A stretch of DNA of 64,000 nucleotides from Heterodera schachtii (Eukaryota; Nematoda; Chromadorea; Rhabditida; Heteroderidae). The notes under the pieces are model-generated. The model saw only the letters and a list, made by a program, of their open reading frames with translations, made no database searches and was not told where the DNA came from. Below are positions 32,176 to 42,575 of the stretch, piece after piece. Numbering within the stretch: the first letter of the stretch is position 1; every line of letters begins with the position of its first letter. The translations under genes and the position numbers were made by a program. The stretch spans positions 1,068,300 through 1,132,299 of the forward strand of contig SIJG01000010.1 in assembly GCA_023374025.1 (NCBI GenBank), in the 5' to 3' direction.

Positions 32176-34460
32176 CGAAGCGGGTCAGTTCCGTCTCGCC
32201 AGTTCCGTCTGGCCAGTTCCGTCTCGCCAGTTCCGTCTGGGGCCGGTTCCGTCTTGAGCCAGTTCCGTCTGGCCAGTTCCGTCTCGCCAGTTCCGTCTTA
32301 GTACTCAAAGGGCCGGTTCCGTCTCAAAAATTTTGGACCCAATTAAATTTAATTTTAAATATCAGTCAATTTGAATTTCTGTTTATTTGCAAAAATAAAA
32401 TAAAATTTTGAATAAATAACAGAATGCTAAAACAATAATAATCATTCATTCCATTTGATAATTGCTAGAAATTCCCCTAAGCATTTCAATAAACAAATTC
32501 GGATTATTTTGATTTTGGCCGTATTGGTGATCATCGTTGATTTGCGGCTGTGCTTTTTCCTGATTGTAGCGCTTCAGAATGCTCAAAATTCGTCTGTCCG
32601 CTTCACGGTAACGCTTTGCTTTCAGCGGCGGAGTATTTCCTGCGAGGAAATGTTCGAAGTCCACGTCGATTAATTTCTGACGCTCGCGCAAAATGTTGAT
32701 AAATTTCCATATTGGGGGGTGTCCATGTCCGATCGCATGTTGCAACGTTCGATGGTATGCTTCGGCGAAGTTGTTTGTGCGATCGGAGCCGTTCATTGTT
32801 CGCTCGTACACACTCCATTCTTCGGGACGAAACAATGGACGAGTGCGTGTGCCGTTGTTGCGAAGCCGTCCAACGTAGTTGATTATGAACCTTTAAAATT
32901 AATAAGGAAATTGGAAAAAAGATTAAACTCAACCGACCAATCGAGAACGCCCTCAAGCTCATTTGGTAGATAGTCTTCTAGTGCTGCCAGCGCCGGTGTA
33001 AGGTCCTCAAGCGGCACAAACGCCAATGAAGTGATCATTTTGGCAGCTTGTGCAAAGCCTGCGTCCGTTGTGAAACGCTAAACTTGAGCATTTGAAAAGT
33101 AATAAAAAAAAGTTTCTTACATGAGTTTGCTCGTCGGTAAGACGTGCTTTCATGTTGCGCACCAAATGGAACAGGCAAAAGTTGATTGAGCATTGTGGAT
33201 GTTTTGCACGGAGTGCGTTGACCATCGCCTGTTCGAAGTCCATGGACGCGTTTGTTGGTGAAAATGTCGGCCAGCGGTTGCGGACCATGTCAAACATCTT
33301 TTCGTACGTGGACTGCGACTTGCACGTAAGCAGGCAGTGAAGGACCGGAAACACCCAGTCACCACGACTGAAATTGGGAGAAAAACCATCAAAAAACAAA
33401 ATTGACAAAAAACTACCGCGCCAAAATGACGTAAAGTTGTGAAAAGAGCGTCGGCGCACTCGCAAAGGTTCCGTCAGCGTAAATGTACTTCATTTCTGAA
33501 GCCCAATTTCCAAAAGAAAGCCGGCCAAAAATGAGAATTCTAAAATTAAAAAATGGCTGAAAATTCCCCATAAACACACCGCTGTTGTCCGTCTCGCCCA
33601 TTTTCGGTGTATGTTCCTGAATCCGCCAGAAGGAAAAGCTCCTGCGCTTCTTCGGTGCGTTTGTAGATTCGGTACTGCTCGGGAAGTTCCAATTCTTGAA
33701 GCGTTAACGGCACTGGCGGCGGCAATTCAATTTCATGGCGGACTCGCTTCACAAGCTTAAAACCAAAAATGTGAAAAATAAAAAAGTAAATAGATTTTTC
33801 ACTTTTTTGTCGCGTTTTTTGTCGGAATGTTCGCCATTACTGGCGTTAGAATTTGCTGAAGCGTGTGTGCCCTGATTGCCGCTGGAGTTTCCATCGTTTC
33901 AGCTGCACGTCGTTTAATGCCGGTGGTGATTTTTTGTGCGACGACATTTGCGGCGCTGTGGTTGCACGTGTGTACACCAACTGTTTTCAGAACGACGTCA
34001 TTTAGCGTTGTGTGAATGCGCCCTCGGCATTTGAATTCGCCGTGCTGATGTTCACAGCGCCAAAATTTTACGTCACCATCGGCGTTCAACAAATGGAAGA
34101 CATACAGGCAGCCTTCATGTTCGAGTTTTTTGTTGTTTCGTTTTGTTACAATATTGTTTTCCATTTTGGGGCTAAATGAAATGAATTAAAACCAAACATA
34201 AGTGTATAGAAAGAAAAAATAAATGTTAGAAACTTTTAAAAAACCAGGTATATTTAGGCTGCGGTAGGCAGCGAAGTAAAATTAAAAAAAAAAATTGGGT
34301 CCAAAATTTTTGAGACGGAACCGGCCCTTTGAGTACTAAGACGGAACTGGCGAGACGGAACTGGCCAGACGGAACTGGCTCAAGACGGAACCGCCCTAGA
34401 CGGAACTGGCGAGACGGAACTGGCCAGACGGAACTGGCGAGACGGAACTGACCCCTACTG
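32176..34460 (-). mobile_element. MULE transposon with minisatellite terminal inverted repeats
   Basis: Inverted terminal arrays at 32182-32340 and 34297-34454 (159 and 158 bp, nearly identical) start GGGTCAGTTCCGTCTCGCC and consist of repeats of 'cagttccgtctsgc'. They end with the same 'aaaattttggaccc' next to the interior. The interior holds one transposase gene. The octamer CCGGCGGT occurs on both sides (32168-32175 and 34461-34468). Joining across it restores a continuous GC-palindrome repeat, so it is the likely target duplication. Mutator-like elements usually give 8-11 bp duplications. Confidence 0.87.
32446..34164 (-). CDS. MULE transposase with N-terminal FLYWCH-type zinc finger
   Basis: Six exons on the minus strand, roughly 33791-34164, 33584-33756, 33415-33542, 33120-33369, 32940-33078 and 32446-32892, without internal stops. 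Exon 1 carries a FLYWCH-like finger (KFWRCEHQHGEFKCRGRIHT, later VHTCNH), a DNA-binding domain often joined to MULE transposases in animals. The catalytic core shows YIYADGTF (first Asp), then NASMDFEQAM (second Asp), NFCLFHLVRNM (CxxxH) and NNFAEAYHR (Glu), in the right order for a DDE enzyme. The C-terminus ends in SSNYQME. It appears intact and may be active, mobilising itself and related minisatellite-TIR elements. Confidence 0.87.
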
Positions 34461-34748
34461 CCGGCGGTGCCCTTAGGCACCGCCGTGAAAATTTTGAAAA
34501 TATAAGTGACATTACGCCATAAAATTACAAATTTTCTGAAGTATTTTAAGAAACGAACAAAATAAGAACAATAGCCCGAAATCAGAACATTTCTTACAAA
34601 TAAGAACATTTTTATTTTGTAAGATTTGGACCCTCCAAATCAGAACATTTCTTATAAATAAGAACAGATCGGCACCCTGTCTTTACGCCCAATTTTTGTG
34701 CTTATTTAAAAAAAATTTCCATTTTTAGGCTAAATATTATTTTTCTAA

Positions 34749-36234
34749 ATGGCACCGCCTGCCGAAAAAAAGAAAAAGCATTCCTCCGCCAATCACCGCC
34801 CCATTTTTGTAACTGATCAACAGAAACCATTGGGTTCATTTGTGACATTTGGAAATCGGCGAAGTCTTCGCGTTGCCATGAAAATGAATAAGCGAATTTT
34901 GAAAAAAATGTGAGAATTTATTGGATTAAAAATTTATGAGAAATTTGATTTTTAAGACCCTCAAAATATTCACCGCCTTTTCAGTTGGGTGTGCAACGAC
35001 ATTTGGATGGACACTCTTCCGTTTTTTGACCGGGCCCAACTCGGCCTCAAATTGGCACTTCTTTCGCCACGTTTCAATGCTTTGGTCGACAAACATTTCG
35101 ATGGAAAAAGAGAATTGCCACTTTTGAGACCAATCAGAATTGGCAAGATGCGAAAAACACCAAAAGTCTTTGTTGAGAAGAGCAATGGCAAAACTGTGCA
35201 ATTTCCAATGCCAAAATATCCGTTGCCCAACAAAATTCGCTTTGAGAACCTTCAAATCGCGTAATTCAAAGACTTTACTTATATTATTTAATCTATTGTA
35301 AAAGCATTCCCTTTTCAGTTACATCGATCACTCTGTCAGCACATTCTTTCGTTCCAACCAGCAAATTTTTGACAAAGGCATCAATTTGGATTTGTACGTG
35401 GATGCCAACAAGAGCGATGACCAGTCAATTTGGAATGCTTTTGCCCGTGGCATTTGGACCATTTTTGCACCAAACATTCGCCATTTGAACATTCGCCATT
35501 TGAACTTTGCCGATAGCCATTATATTGAAAATTTACGTCGCCACATTTCGCCAACAATTCTGTCTGAACTCAACATTATTTCAATCCGATCAGCAGATAA
35601 TTTGTTGCCCGATGCAATTGCTGATGATGGGCCAAATGCAACTGCTGGCCAAGCATTGTCCAAATGGTTGCAAATTCCGACAAAAGATGGACAGCCGAAG
35701 CAATTGAGTTGCCGTGCTTCTACGTCAGAAATCGCTGATTTAATCAACAATTTCAAAGAGGTGTGGCCATATTTTCAATAAATTATTTTTTCATTAATTA
35801 CCATTTGCTTTTCGTTTCCCATTTTATAGGCATTTTTCCGTGCCACCATTTCTTCTGCCAACTACATAATTCAACTTCAACTTTTTGAACCAACGCCAAT
35901 TGAGTCATTTGAATTGGTGAACGAACGGACCAACGAAAAGCTGACATTGTACAGTGATGGAAACGTACATGTAGGATACGTATGGAAAGAGCGATGGGTA
36001 ATGAAACGATGCCAAATTGGGGAGACAATTCAATTGGAGAACGAAAATTTTGGAAATTTGAACAAAGTCAACATTACTTTGTATGGAAATTGCATTGGGT
36101 GAGTGGCAACAGCTTTTGCTATAATAATCAATTTTAATTGCCCTTAATTTAGACCATTGTCTCCACCAAAGACGGGTCAGTCCGAAAATGAATCCCGGGC
36201 CCAGCGGACAGCGGAAGAAGAAGTGAATGAATAA
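34749..36234 (+). CDS. F-box-like protein, complete five-exon gene, 409 aa (copy 19)
   Basis: Exons 34749-34909, 34985-35260, 35319-35760, 35830-36098 and 36153-36234 sum to 1230 bp with all phases consistent. Residues 1-20 are basic (MAPPAEKKKKHSS). Residues about 54-95 are the F-box-like motif (WVCNDIWMDTLPFFDRAQLG, then LALLSPRFNALVDKHFDG). Exon 3 holds FFRSNQQIFDKGINL, FAPNIRHL and IADDGPNATAGQALSKWLQ. Exon 4 holds ELVNERTNEKLTL and MKRCQIGETIQ. The tail differs from other copies because exon 5 is read in another frame (SENESRAQRTAEEEVNE). The conserved TATA/E-box promoter is absent, and a hAT/MULE nest lies directly upstream. Function is presumed to be substrate recognition for a ubiquitin ligase, not proven. 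Confidence 0.85.
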
Positions 36235-37232
36235 TTGAGAAATGAAAGATGATCAATCATATGAATGGAAAGTGATCGGATATTGATTGCTCAACGTATT
36301 TATTTGTTTCGTCTTCCGTTCGAAAATGTTAATTTGTTTGGATTTGTGGGACTTTTACAACTGAAAAGATGGGTTTGAAAAGATGAGTAAAATTGTTTGA
36401 TTCGGTGCCTTTTTTGTGCCAATTTGCACCTTTTTAGGTGTCTTATTGTCGGTTTTTCTGCATTTATATCCTTTCCCGACTCATTTCTTCTCACATTAGT
36501 GAAAAACAACAACAATCGCTCGGTTCACTTGTGCCGTCATCATTAGGGATGGGAATTTATGCCACGAAAAATCCCCAAAAATAGCATTTTATAAAAAACA
36601 TTTACATATTTTGGTTACAATTTTAATAGATTTCCTAAACATTTCATAGTAAAAATAAAACTCATTGTAAAAAGGGACATGGTTTGGGAGATTTTAAAAG
36701 TCAACTTTTTATTTGATAATGGGCGATTGTTTCAATTCCGGCTTTTCTCAATAATTACGAAAAATTTCTGCCGAATTTCAATTGCCCAATGATCAGACCT
36801 TTATTTTTGGCATTTTCTATTGCTGAATTTCAAAATTTGCCAATTCTTCACCTTTTTAGGTGTCTTTTTGTAGATTTTTTTTGAATGAAAATCTTTTCCC
36901 TATTCATTGTCAGAACGGAAAAAGAACGGGAGCTCCGTTTTCCTGTTTTCTTATGTATTCCCCCCGTTCCCATAACTTATTATACATATTTACCTAACTC
37001 TTTTTCTAAAACAATTAAAAGCAAATGCGCTTTTTTAAACTTCTGCTTCATTCAATTGTTCATTTTTGTGTTTTTTTGTGGTCCTTTTTTGCTTATGGAA
37101 CGAAGAAAAGTGATGACAGAATGATCAATGTAAAATCCAAACAAATTAAATGTATTCAAACGAAAGATACAACAAATATATGTGAGGAGCAATTGTCAGT
37201 TCATCCATTCGTAATGTTTCCTAATAACTCTT
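36235..37232. repeat. Intergenic with two copies of a dispersed repeat
   Basis: After the family 3' flank, bases 36400-36510 and 36840-36990 are forward copies of the repeat shared with 1600-1775 and 50680-51000 ('tgtcagaacggaaaaagaac', 'gggagctccg'). Bases 36541-36560 ('cattagggatggg') resemble a hAT terminus. From 37140 the 3' flank of the minus-strand gene begins. No gene. Confidence 0.55.
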
Positions 37233-38644
37233 TCACTTTTTCTTCCGCTGTCCGCTGGGCCCGGGATTCATTTCAAGGTGACCTTTAGCGTTAATTTGGC
37301 CCGATTCTGGTGGAGACAATGGCCTAAATGAAATGGAAATTAAATGTGACGGCACAAAAAAAAGCAAAAGCTGTTGTCACTCACCCAATGCAATTTTCAT
37401 TAAGCGTAAAGTCGACATTGTTCAAATTGTCCGTGTTTTTGTCCTCCCATTGAACCGTCCGCCCAATTTGCCATCGCTTCAACACCAAATTAACCGAATT
37501 ATTTTTATTAGTGCCTTCATTCTCCAATCTCAGCTTTTCGTTGGTCCATTCGTTCGTCAATTCAAATGTCTCAATTGTCGTTGATCCAAAATATTCAAAT
37601 CGAATGATGTAGTTGGCCGAATGAGTGGTGGCACGGAGAAAAGCCTATAAAATGGGAAATGAAAAGCAAATGGCAATCAATCCAAATATTTTATTGAAAA
37701 TATGGCCACACACCTCTTTGAAACTGTTGACCCATCCTTTGGTGTCTGACGGATGATCATAATCACAGCAACGCAATTGCTTTGGCTGTCCATTTTTTGT
37801 CGGAGTGTGCAACCATTTTGACAGCGCTTGGTCAGCCTTTGCATTTGGTCCATCATCAGCAATTTGATCGGGGAACAGATCGCCGACATGGATTGAATTC
37901 AACTGATTTAAATCGGTGAGAATTGACCGCGAAATCAGATGACGCAAATTGTCCAAATGATGGCCACTGGGAAAGGTCAAATGGCGAATGTTTGTCGCAA
38001 AAATTGTCCAAATTTCACGGGCAAAAACATCCCAAATTTGCTGGACATTGTCGTCATTATGGTCGGAAGATACATACAAATTCAAATTGGTGCCTTTGTC
38101 AAAAATTTGCTGATTGTCACGGAGAAATTTGATGACGGAGTGGTCAATGTACCTGAAAGGGAATCATATTTAATAATTTTTTGAATTTGGTTTGATTTAC
38201 TCAATCCAAAGGTCCTTAAAGCGAATTTTGCTGTTCATCGGATGGTCGGGCAATGGAAATCCATCAGATTTGTCGTGAACAAATAATTTCGGCATTCCAT
38301 GGTCCTTGCAAATTCTGATTGCTCTCCAAATTGGCAATTCGCTTTTGCCATCGAAATAAGTGTCCACTAAATAATCGAAACGTGGTGAAAGAAGTGCCAT
38401 ATTGAGGCCGAGTTGGGCGCGGTCAAAATGGGGAAAAACGTTCAGCCAAACGTCGTTGCAAATCCAACTGAAATGTGGGGAATAATTATAGTGACAAAAT
38501 AAAAATTCGGAATGAGATTTGCATATTAAACTTGTTTAAATATTTTGAGGCTTTAAAATAAAATTCATAAATTTTTAACCAAACACATTCTCACATTTTC
38601 CACGAAATGCGATGTCTCCCATTTTCTGTCATAAGTGAACCCAT
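37233..38644 (-). CDS. F-box-like protein, complete five-exon gene, 368 aa (copy 20)
   Basis: Minus-strand exons 38595-38644, 38201-38467, 37714-38152, 37385-37644 and 37233-37323 total 1107 bp and join in frame. Exon 1 is short (MGSLMTENGRHRISWK): the ATG has arisen where paralogs read KPLGSF, so the basic leader is missing. Exon 2 reads WICNDVWLNVFPHFDRAQLG and MALLSPRFDYLVDTYFDG. Exon 3 reads HSVIKFLRDNQQIFDKGTNL, FATNIRHL and IADDGPNAKADQALSKWLH. Exon 4 reads ELTNEWTNEKLRLENE and LKRWQIGRTVQWED, with Cys of KRCQIG replaced by Trp. The tail ends PSGQRKKK. It is one of the two best candidates for an expressed member. Confidence 0.85.
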
Positions 38645-39310
38645 CAATTGTTGTTCAAATTCATGAACACTTTGTTTCAAGGCTTTGTAACGTTCACCAA
38701 GTGCGTCCAAGAAGATTTTTGTTCATTTTCACCATTAGGCAGTTGGCTCAAAAAAAATTTAGTTGTGTCGAATCTGACCGGATGATTATTCATCCTTGAT
38801 TGGCAGCTGACGACAGTGAATTAGTAGACAAATATGTGTGCTTAAGTATCGCTGAAAAAAGCAATTAGAAAAGCGTTTTGTTATTTATTTAATGGTTACA
38901 GTTTTGGAAAACAAAAGTTTGCTAAATTTGGGTTCAGCAGGTGGATTTTAGGCGTCAAATTTAGGTACGTTGAAAAAGGACAGTCTATGCTAAAGCAATT
39001 AGCAATAGCATAATATTCCAATGTTTTAATTCAGGGAATGAATGTTTTTGGGATTCAAAAATAAACACAGAGGAAATTTGGAACTTTACATGGAAATTTG
39101 ATGATTATAGAAGACAAATAAAAGGTAGAAAGTGAAATTTGGAAAAGTAAATAATGACAAAAAAAGGCGTTTGGTCGCGAATATATACAAAAAAATTTGC
39201 TGGACAAAATTAGGTAGTCTCTACAGAGCTGAGAAAAGACGAACGTCTAGTTAAAAAGCGGAGTCTTTTGAAAATTTTTTCACTTTTTTTGGTCTAATTT
39301 TTTTCAAAGA
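38645..39310. other. Inverted copy of the glutamate-cysteine ligase upstream region (38765-38975) and A+T-rich DNA
   Basis: Bases 38765-38975 match the reverse complement of about 42365-42575, the 210 bp just before the ATG of the ligase gene, with few mismatches. The copy includes the spaced inverted pair GGATGA / TCATCC. No ligase coding sequence follows it. Bases 38980-39310 show no gene. The right edge passes straight into F-box-like exon 3 sequence. Confidence 0.75.
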
Positions 39311-40535
39311 ATGTCCAGCCAATTTGGAATGATTTTACTCGTGAAATTTGCCCCATTTTTGTACCAAGCATTCGTCATTTGATCCTTTCCGATGGTGTTA
39401 ATTTTGACAAATTGCTTCACCTCACTTCGCCGAAAATGCTCTTCGATCTGAACATTCATTCAATCGATGCTGGTCGTCTGTTCCCAAATGCCATTGATTA
39501 CGGCACTCTGTTGCTTAATGAGATTGGTGAATTAGAAAAGCCATATTCATATTGGACAGTCTCCCATTTTTTGATCGTCGTCAACTCGGCCTCAAATTGG
39601 CACTAATTTCGCCACGTTTTAATGCGTTGGTCAACAAACATTTCGATGGCAAAAACGAATTGACAATTTGGAGACGTATCAGAATTCGAAAGATGATAAC
39701 AACAGCAAAATTGTTTGTTGAGAAAAGCAATGGCAAAACTGTGCAATTTCCAATGCCGAAACATCCGCTGCACAACAAAATTCGCTTTGAGAACCTTCAA
39801 ATCGCGTAATTCAAAGATTTGAATTTGTATGTGCCTTCAGCCGACGATGATCAGCCAATTTGGAATGCTTTTGCCCGTGGAATTTGGCCCATTTTTGCGC
39901 CAAACATTCGCCATTTGAACTTTCATGATGGTCGTCAACTTGAAAATTTGCGTCGACACATTTCGCCAACAATTCTCTCCAATCTTGACATTATTTCAAT
40001 CGATTCGGGTAATTTGTTGCCCGCGGCAATTGGTGATGATGGGCCAAATGCAACTGCTGCTCAAGCATTGTCAAAATGGTTGTTATGATTCTAAGCACAT
40101 CTCAGAAACCACAGCATGGATCACCATTTTCAAAGAGGTGTGGCCATATTTTGAATAAATTATTTTTTCATTAATTGCCATTTGCTTTTCGTTTCCCATT
40201 TTAAAGGCATTTCTCGATGCCACCATTTCTTCGGCCAACTACGTAATTCGAATTGAATATTTTAAATCAACCCAATTGAGCCATTTGAATTGTTGAACGA
40301 ACGGACCAACGAAGTGCTGAAATTGGAGAAAGAAGACGACGATTTTAATTGTGTGTTGAAGCGATGCCAAATTGGGGCGACGGTTCAATGGGAGGACGAA
40401 AAGCCGCTGGAAAATTTGGACAAAGTCAATATTACGCTTTATGGAAATTGCATTGGGAGAGTTGAAACAGCTTTTATATTAATCAATTTTAAAAAAGAAG
40501 AAAAAGTGAAGGAATTATTGGGAAATGACAAATGA
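39311..40535 (+). pseudogene. Mosaic F-box-like pseudogene from at least three paralogs (copy 21)
   Basis: Bases 39311-39382 match copy 17 (PIWNDFTREI). Bases 39383-39545 match exon 3 of the minus-strand gene at 24102-25669 (LLHLTSPKMLFDLNIHSI and LLLNEIGELEKPYSY). At about 39550 the sequence jumps to exon 2 of the copy-19 type (LPFFDRRQLGLKLALISPRF ... NGKTVQFPMPKHPL). At about 39815 it jumps again to exon 3 (LNLYVPSADDDQPIW, IGDDGPNATAAQALSKW), with the intron and start of exon 3 deleted. Exon 4 (40207-40457) keeps NERTNEVLKLEKED and LKRCQIGATVQWED but is frameshifted. The exon 4 donor is lost. Confidence 0.82.
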
Positions 40536-40544
40536 TTGATCATT
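40531..40544. promoter_or_regulatory. 3'-flank palindrome, one-mismatch copy
   Basis: AATGATTGATCATT, downstream of the mosaic pseudogene. The palindrome is kept although exon 5 is lost. Confidence 0.5.
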
Positions 40545-42364
40545 ATGGATGTAAAGTGATCTACAATTGCTCTTCACATTTATTTGTTTCGTCTTTCGTT
40601 TGAAAAACTAATGTCATAATTTGTGGTCAGTGTCCCCGAAAAGCTTCTTCTTCTACCATTTAAAAAAATGGTTCTTTTCGGTTTTGTGACCCCCCCTGAA
40701 ATTTTCAAATAAAAAGTCTTTTCTAGGGTAATTTATAGCGCTGATCACGAATATGACCTTTATTTTCAAAATTCCGAGTCCCGAACCCGAATTCGAACAA
40801 AAATTCTACCTTCATAAATTACAAAGAAAACATATTTTTAGGGGTTTTCGAGGTCGCTGAAGACGGATATGACATTCATTTTGGAAAATTAAACCGTTTT
40901 TGAACCGATTTAATCACGAAAATTAGCTTAAAAATCAGTCAAAACCATTTTTTTTTTAATTTTTGAACAAATTTGGTATCATTCGAAAGCTCTTAACGAG
41001 CTAAGTCTAAAAATCATGGAATGAAGTCGAACCGACGCATGTTATAGCTCCTCAAATCGTAAAACTATTTTTAAACGAATAGTCAGAAAATGGTAAAAGA
41101 ACGTCAAATATAAAAGATTGAATTTTGGTTATTGCGCTAAAAAACCGCCGCACACTCGACTACGGCGGCCAGTAGGTGGGGCGAGACTACGGGCTACGGA
41201 AGAAGTCCGCGCGTGATCCGCAGGCGGTTGACTGATTGGCGGGGGCCCTTCGGGCCCCCGCAGTCAACCGCCTGTGGCGCTCGTCAGACGTCTTCCTCCG
41301 CCCTCCGTCTCGCCCCACTACTTGCTCCGTCTTCGCATGCTCCCTTTTGCGAAATTTTGCTTTTAAAATGTTATTTCCCGTTTATTATTTTTCAGTACTG
41401 AAGCGTCCATTTTCACTGGGACTCAGTTGTCCCAGTGCCTAGATGGCATCGGTTCGAATTTATACCTTGTTTTTTAGACTTAACTTATAAAGAGCTTTCG
41501 AATGATACCAAATTTGTCCGAATTTGACCGTTTTAAAAGGTTAGGAGCCCCCCTTTTCACTCAAATTTTCGAGTTTTAAACCGGTTCAAAAACCGGTTTT
41601 TTGGCATTTCCGCAACTGGAGACCCACTTTTTCGTGCATAACTCGTCGAGACGAATCGATTGGTATATCATTTGTGCCGTTTTTTTACGGGGGGTTGACT
41701 ATAGTACACCCGAAATTGGAAGGAATGGATGCCATAATCGTGAACAGCGACCCCGAAAACCCCTAGAAACTTGTTTTGAACGACTTTTTAAATTTTGAAA
41801 ATTTACGCCAAAAAATAGGGGCTACCATCTTAACTATTACTAGAAAAAGTTAAAAGAAAATTTTTATCTCTTTTATCCATCGGGACACCAATTCCGAAGG
41901 ATTACCCCAAAATGATTCTTTTTCTTAAAATTAAAAAGAATAAAGTTGAATGCTTCGAATAGAAAAATTACCAGAAAATTGATAAAAAAAAAATTTATAA
42001 ACATTATGCCAAAGAGATTTTCGAAGGAAAAGGAACAGATTTTGGTTATATCGTAACCCGGTTAAACCCGGTCAAAAATGCCGAGTTCCGGGCCGGATTG
42101 CATTTTCAAAAACGACCGGGTTCCGGACCGGTCTCTCAAAACCCGGTCAACCCGGATTTTTCCAAGGGCCCGGTTGCCGGGCCCGGGAAAACCCGGTACC
42201 GGGCCCGGCACGGTCCGTTCTCTAATGGGTACGCCCCAGTGACTGCCCCTTTTTCAACTTAAATTGTTAAATTTTATTTTCTTACACGGTCAATTCCTAC
42301 ATTCTTGGTATCAAACCAAAGCTTGAAGTCCGGAAAATTATTCTTCATATTCCATTTGTTCTTC
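40545..42364. repeat. Foldback element with central G+C-rich hairpin, and a CCGGGTT-type hAT terminus
   Basis: Bases 40965-41050 and 41440-41545 are imperfect inverted arms (both with 'aaatttggtatcattcgaaa' in opposite senses). Between them, 41171-41322 forms a long G+C-rich hairpin: AGTAGGTGGGGCGAGA pairs with TCTCGCCCCACTACT, and the inner CAGGCGGTTGACTG pairs with CAGTCAACCGCCTG around gggggcccttcgggccccc. The outer part 41580-41690 recurs inverted at 51240-51350. Bases 42045-42228 are a reverse copy of the CCGGGTT-rich element at 59270, ending GTTCTCTA. Bases 40725-40885 hold dispersed repeats. No gene. Confidence 0.7.
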
Positions 42365-42546
42365 TAACAGTCGATTGGACGCCTAAATTGCACTTGAGCC
42401 CAAATTTAGCAATTTTGTTTTCTAAAACTGGAACTAAAAGAAATAATGATTAAATGACAACGAAATGCTTTTCTAATGCCTTTTTTCAGCGATACTTAAG
42501 CACACATATTTGTCTACTAATTCACTGTCGTCAGCTGCCAATCAAA

Positions 42547-42562
42547 GGATGAATAATCATCC
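42547..42562. promoter_or_regulatory. Spaced inverted repeat just upstream of the ligase start
   Basis: GGATGAATAATCATCC: 6-bp arms GGATGA/TCATCC around 4 bp, 14 bp before the ATG. It is conserved in the inverted copy at 38783-38798 apart from orientation. The TCAT half resembles the core of SKN-1/Nrf sites that control this gene in C. elegans, but it is not a full match, so this is only a suggestion. Confidence 0.35.
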
Positions 42563-42575
42563 GGTCAGATTCGAC

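Larger units (their letters stand above)
31881..34679. mobile_element. hAT-like non-autonomous element with 8-bp TSD, split by a MULE
   Basis: Starts CAGGGTGCCGATC and ends GATCGGCACCCTG, an inverted pair, flanked by exact 8-bp direct repeats TCTTTACG (31873-31880 and 34680-34687). Without the inserted MULE it would be about 506 bp and would contain two GC-palindrome cores (ggcggtgccgataggcgccgcc at about 32027 and ccggcggtgcccttaggcac at 34461). So the GC-palindrome repeat dispersed in this window is at least partly the body of hAT-type MITEs. It lies about 70 bp upstream of the ATG at 34749. Confidence 0.88.

Noticed and set aside
41213..41442. G+C-rich frame near the gcs-1 promoter
   Set aside because: It is produced by the foldback hairpin; both arms give similar frames in mirror image.
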